Below, piece after piece: positions 12,940 to 15,421 of a DNA stretch of 15,421 nucleotides; the first letter of the stretch is position 1; each line of letters starts with the position of its first letter. A model generated the notes under the pieces. It worked only from the letters and a program-made list of their open reading frames with translations. It was not told where the DNA came from and searched no databases. The position numbers and the translations under genes are program-made. This DNA comes from Faeciplasma avium (lineage in GTDB: Bacteria; Bacillota; Clostridia; Oscillospirales; Ruminococcaceae), in the NCBI GenBank assembly GCA_018713505.1, contig DVOL01000056.1, positions 1 to 15,421 on the forward strand, given 5' to 3'.

Positions 12940-13024
12940 AGCTCTTACCGTCCTGCTTTTTCTTATATTCCAGATAGTCCTTTATCTTTCCTGTTTTATA
13001 AAATCTAAGCCATAGCTCGTCCAT
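12893..13024 (-). CDS. yqzL: YqzL-like small protein
   Basis: A 43-residue ORF starting at ATG 13022-13024 (minus strand), with GGTGAT just upstream, and ending at TGA 12893-12895. It reads MDELWLRFYKTGKIKDYLEY then KKKQDGKSYADNKGTC and PCG at the end. The pattern W-x2-F-x2-TG-x-I-x2-YL-x-YK matches the YqzL family as I know it from Bacillus, where yqzL lies between era and recO; it lies in the same place here. The biochemical role of YqzL is unknown. Its 3' end overlaps the start of recO by 47 bases, suggesting coupled translation. It is easily missed because of its size and overlap. The 52 bases between era and this gene contain a CCGC/GCGG hairpin flanked by ATTAG/CTAAT but no T-run. Confidence 0.8.
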   Translation of the reverse strand: MDELWLRFYKTGKIKDYLEYKKKQDGKSYADNKGTCDKGAPCG

Positions 13025-13076
13025 ATAATCACCGCTATTAGCTTTTGCCGCAGAGCGGCTAATATGTGTGGAAAAA

Positions 13077-13988
13077 TCAGTCGCTTGAAAGACCGAAATT
13101 CTTTATTAGCCCCTCACGGTTTCGCCAGCCCTCCTTGACCTTTACCCAGAGCTGAAGATTGACCTTTATCATGAAGAAGCGCTCGATGTCCTCCCTGGCG
13201 AGCTGACCCACCTTTTTGAGCATCGCTCCGCCCTTTCCTATCACGATGCCCTTGTGCGACTCCTTCTCGCAGTAGATGACGGCGGTTATGTCCATTATCC
13301 CCTCGCCCTGACGGTTGTCACGCTCGCTGAGGGACTCTATCCCGACTGCTATACCGTGCGGGACCTCCTTTGAAAGAAGCTCCAGCAGCTTTTCTCTTAT
13401 CATCTCGGAGATTAAGACTCTTTCAGGCTGGTCGGTAAACTTATCGTCGGGAAAATAGTGAGGACCCTCCTTGGAGTAGCGCAAGATAATCTCCAAAAGC
13501 CGGTCCAGCCCGTCAAGGCTTAATGCGCTGACGGGAATACACTCATCAAAGGGATAAAGCGAGGAATACTCCGCTATCACCGGCAGAATCATATCCTTTT
13601 TCTCAAGAAGGTCGATTTTGTTTATAACAAGAAGCGCCGGCGCTCCCGACTGCCTTAACGACCTTATAAGCTCTCTTTCAGCCTCGTTGGGCTTTTTTTG
13701 AGCGTCCGCAACCAGCAAAACGCAGTCGACAGAGCCGAGCGAGCTTCCTATAGCCTTTAGCATATGCTCTGACAGCCTGTCCCTCGAGCGGTGCATACCC
13801 GGTGTGTCTATAAAGACATACTGGACCTCGTCACGGGTCAGAACGCCGGTTATCTTTGTCCTTGTGGTCTGCGGCTTTGAGCTGACCGCCGCAATTTTCT
13901 CCCCCACCAGGGCGTTCAAAAGAGAGGACTTTCCCACATTAGGACGCCCTAAAATAGTGACGAATACATTTTTCCCGGCTCCTGCCAT
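13077..13988 (-). CDS. era: GTPase Era
   Basis: A 303-residue Era with family-typical length (~300). GTPase motifs are G1 GRPNVGKS (14-21), G3 DTPG (61-64), G4 NKID (123-126) and G5 VSAL (~153-156). The C-terminal type II KH domain shows VIGKGGAMLKKVG around 249-261, which binds the 3' end of 16S rRNA. Era assists 30S subunit maturation and cell-cycle control at the membrane/cytosol. The start at 13988 is chosen because GGGAGG at 13996-14001 sits seven bases before it. The in-frame ATG at 14003 would place that ribosome site inside the coding region and has only AAGG upstream. ybeY ends at 14007, next door. The dgkA and cdd genes that often lie between ybeY and era in Bacilli are absent. Confidence 0.96.
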   Translation of the reverse strand: MAGAGKNVFVTILGRPNVGKSSLLNALVGEKIAAVSSKPQTTRTKITGVLTRDEVQYVFIDTPGMHRSRDRLSEHMLKAIGSSLGSVDCVLLVADAQKKPNEAERELIRSLRQSGAPALLVINKIDLLEKKDMILPVIAEYSSLYPFDECIPVSALSLDGLDRLLEIILRYSKEGPHYFPDDKFTDQPERVLISEMIREKLLELLSKEVPHGIAVGIESLSERDNRQGEGIMDITAVIYCEKESHKGIVIGKGGAMLKKVGQLAREDIERFFMIKVNLQLWVKVKEGWRNREGLIKNFGLSSD

Positions 13989-13995
13989 GCTTTTA

Positions 13996-14001
13996 CCTCC
14001 C
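13996..14001 (-). promoter_or_regulatory. Ribosome binding site that sets the era start
   Basis: The minus strand reads GGGAGG followed by seven bases and ATG (13986-13988). It lies between two in-frame ATGs, which makes the downstream one the likely start. Confidence 0.7.
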
Positions 14002-14006
14002 ATGCG

Positions 14007-14495
14007 TTATACCTTGCCTTCATCAAGACCCAGCCTTGAAACTACGCTTCTTTCGCAGGCTCTCATGGCGCTTGTCATTTCGCCGTCCTCATCGGGATGG
14101 TCGTAGCCAATCAGATGAAGCGTTGAGTGTATTACAAGGAACGAAACCTCTCTTTTAAGGGAGTGGCCAAGCTCCTTTGCCTGCTCCAAGGCTCTTTCTG
14201 TGGAGATAATTATATCTCCTAGGGAGTAACAGCCGGTGTCTTTATTAAGCTCGAACTCACGGTTATCAGCCATCGGGAAGGAAAGAACATCGGTACAGGA
14301 ATCAATCCCCCTGAAATCACGGTTTATCTCCCTTATTTTTTCATTGCCGACAAAGGATATGCTTATTTCACAGCTTTCATTATAGCCGCCCTCCTCAAGA
14401 GCCGCCCTGCAGCAGCTCCTTAGAAGCCTTTTAAGCCTTAAATCAAGCCTAAGAAGGCTCTGCATATTCAAAAAGGAAATTTTAAGCCTTCTCAT
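14007..14495 (-). CDS. ybeY: Endoribonuclease YbeY (16S rRNA maturation)
   Basis: A 162-residue UPF0054/YbeY zinc-dependent endoribonuclease. The metal motif H-x3-H-x5-H appears as HSTLHLIGYDH at 123-133; Ser replaces the usual Gly after the first His. Family motifs TDVLSFP (68-74) and LGDIIIS (92-98) are present. YbeY helps mature the 3' end of 16S rRNA and takes part in ribosome quality control, consistent with its neighbours era and phoH. The start codon overlaps the end of phoH by 14 bases, so translation is probably coupled. The start context lacks a strong AGGAGG. Confidence 0.95.
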   Translation of the reverse strand: MRRLKISFLNMQSLLRLDLRLKRLLRSCCRAALEEGGYNESCEISISFVGNEKIREINRDFRGIDSCTDVLSFPMADNREFELNKDTGCYSLGDIIISTERALEQAKELGHSLKREVSFLVIHSTLHLIGYDHPDEDGEMTSAMRACERSVVSRLGLDEGKV

Positions 14496-15421
14496 GGCGC
14501 TTTCTCATCCTTTCGCTGTTATACACCTCGTATGCCTTCACGATGTCCTGAACCAGCCTGTGCCTGACGACATCCTTCTCGCTGAAATAGTTGATCCCGA
14601 TGTCCTTAATCCCCTTTAAGACCTTTACAGCCTCGATGAGTCCCGATTTTCTGGGGTCGGGGAGGTCTATCTGTGTGATGTCCCCCGTTATTACCATCTT
14701 GGAGTTAAAGCCGAGTCTTGTTAGAAACATCTTCATCTGCTCCGGGGAGGTATTCTGAGCCTCGTCAAGAATTACAAACGCCTCGTCCAGCGTTCTTCCC
14801 CTCATATAGGCAAGAGGCGCAACCTCTATGCTCCCACGCTCCTGCAGCTTCGAGAAGGACTCCGCACCAAGCATCTCAAACAGAGCGTCGTAAAGCGGCC
14901 TAAGGTAAGGGTCAACCTTGGTCTGAAGGTCTCCGGGAAGAAATCCCAGCTTCTCCCCCGCCTCGACTGCCGGTCTTGTAAGAATGATTTTTGTGATATC
15001 GTGCGCCCTTAGCGCCTTTACAGCCATCGACACCGCCAGGAAGGTCTTTCCCGTTCCAGCCGGACCGACTCCGAAGGTTATCGTATTTTTGTCTATCATG
15101 TCGATGTAGTGCTTCTGACCAAGTGTCTTTGGCTTTATTATCTTTCCTGTGGAGGTTACGCATATCCCGCCGTCCGAAAGGGCTGCTATCTCCTCGCCGG
15201 CTGCCTCGCCTGCCATCGAAAGTATATACCTGACCTGCTGAAGGGTGATATCGTCCCCGTTCTCAGCTATCCTAAGAAGCGACTCTATACAGGAGTACGC
15301 CCTGTCGACATCCTGCTGACTGCCTGTTATCTTTATGTCAGAGCCTCTTGTTATAACCGTCACCCCAAGCTCATCCTGTATGAGCCTAAGGTTTTCGTCA
15401 TAGCTGCCGAAAAGATTGACA
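14482..15421 (-). CDS. phoH: PhoH family ATPase (PhoL-type), 5' end outside the window
   Basis: The frame is open to the window edge: before the GTG codon at 15361-15363 it reads VNLFGSYDENLRLIQDELG, which is the family N-terminal region, so that GTG is an internal valine and not the start. About 312 residues are visible of roughly 320 expected. Walker A GPAGTGKT (about residues 119-126 of the visible part) and Walker B FVILDEAQN mark a P-loop ATPase. ITGDITQIDLP and the R/H-rich end (DVVRHRLVQDI) are PhoH-specific. The N-terminal part is KH-like. PhoH/PhoL proteins are predicted RNA helicase-type ATPases acting with YbeY in rRNA work, which fits the 14-base overlap with ybeY. It heads the visible minus-strand operon. 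Confidence 0.95.
   Translation of the reverse strand, partial: VNLFGSYDENLRLIQDELGVTVITRGSDIKITGSQQDVDRAYSCIESLLRIAENGDDITLQQVRYILSMAGEAAGEEIAALSDGGICVTSTGKIIKPKTLGQKHYIDMIDKNTITFGVGPAGTGKTFLAVSMAVKALRAHDITKIILTRPAVEAGEKLGFLPGDLQTKVDPYLRPLYDALFEMLGAESFSKLQERGSIEVAPLAYMRGRTLDEAFVILDEAQNTSPEQMKMFLTRLGFNSKMVITGDITQIDLPDPRKSGLIEAVKVLKGIKDIGINYFSEKDVVRHRLVQDIVKAYEVYNSERMRKRHEKA

Overview
The window looks like chromosome of an anaerobic low-GC-lineage Firmicute, probably class Clostridia. Grounds: AGGAGG-type ribosome sites, a sortase-type NPQTG surface protein, the phoH-ybeY-era-yqzL-recO gene order, and oxygen-sensitive Fe-S and flavin proteins. The species cannot be named from sequence alone.

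Layout. Positions 1-43 are the tail of an unidentified gene closed by a terminator. Positions 122-1861 encode a secreted, wall-anchored beta-helix-like protein, also closed by a strong terminator. Positions 2025-3260 hold a broken DUF134 (UPF0251) gene. It has its own promoter, ribosome site and first ~16 codons at 2084-2130, and its helix-turn-helix and C-terminal part at about 3003-3260. Between them lies ~0.87 kb of foreign-looking DNA: the tail of what resembles a conjugative-element mobilization protein with an in-frame stop, a terminator, an intact unknown 163-residue gene with its own near-consensus promoter, and the start of another gene.

Positions 3332-7584 form a plus-strand redox, sulfur and metal cluster. 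It holds a NifX/NifB-C-like protein with a Cys/His tail, a CoA-disulfide-reductase-like flavoprotein with a C-terminal rhodanese domain, a siroheme reductase-like protein with two ferredoxin clusters, a small lipoprotein, and an iron-sulfur-flavoprotein-like reductase. The flavoprotein and the siroheme protein appear to be two halves of one reading frame separated by a single-base frame change in an A-run near 5520. This is the most interesting single observation in the window.

Positions 7810-9693 encode HtpG (Hsp90). A convergent, apparently bidirectional terminator separates it from a minus-strand housekeeping block read from the right edge leftward: phoH (5' end outside the window), ybeY, era, a 43-residue yqzL-like gene not usually called, recO and mutS2. 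Overlaps and short gaps suggest one operon for RNA maturation, ribosome assembly or rescue, and recombination. No rRNA, tRNA, CRISPR array or complete insertion sequence was seen.
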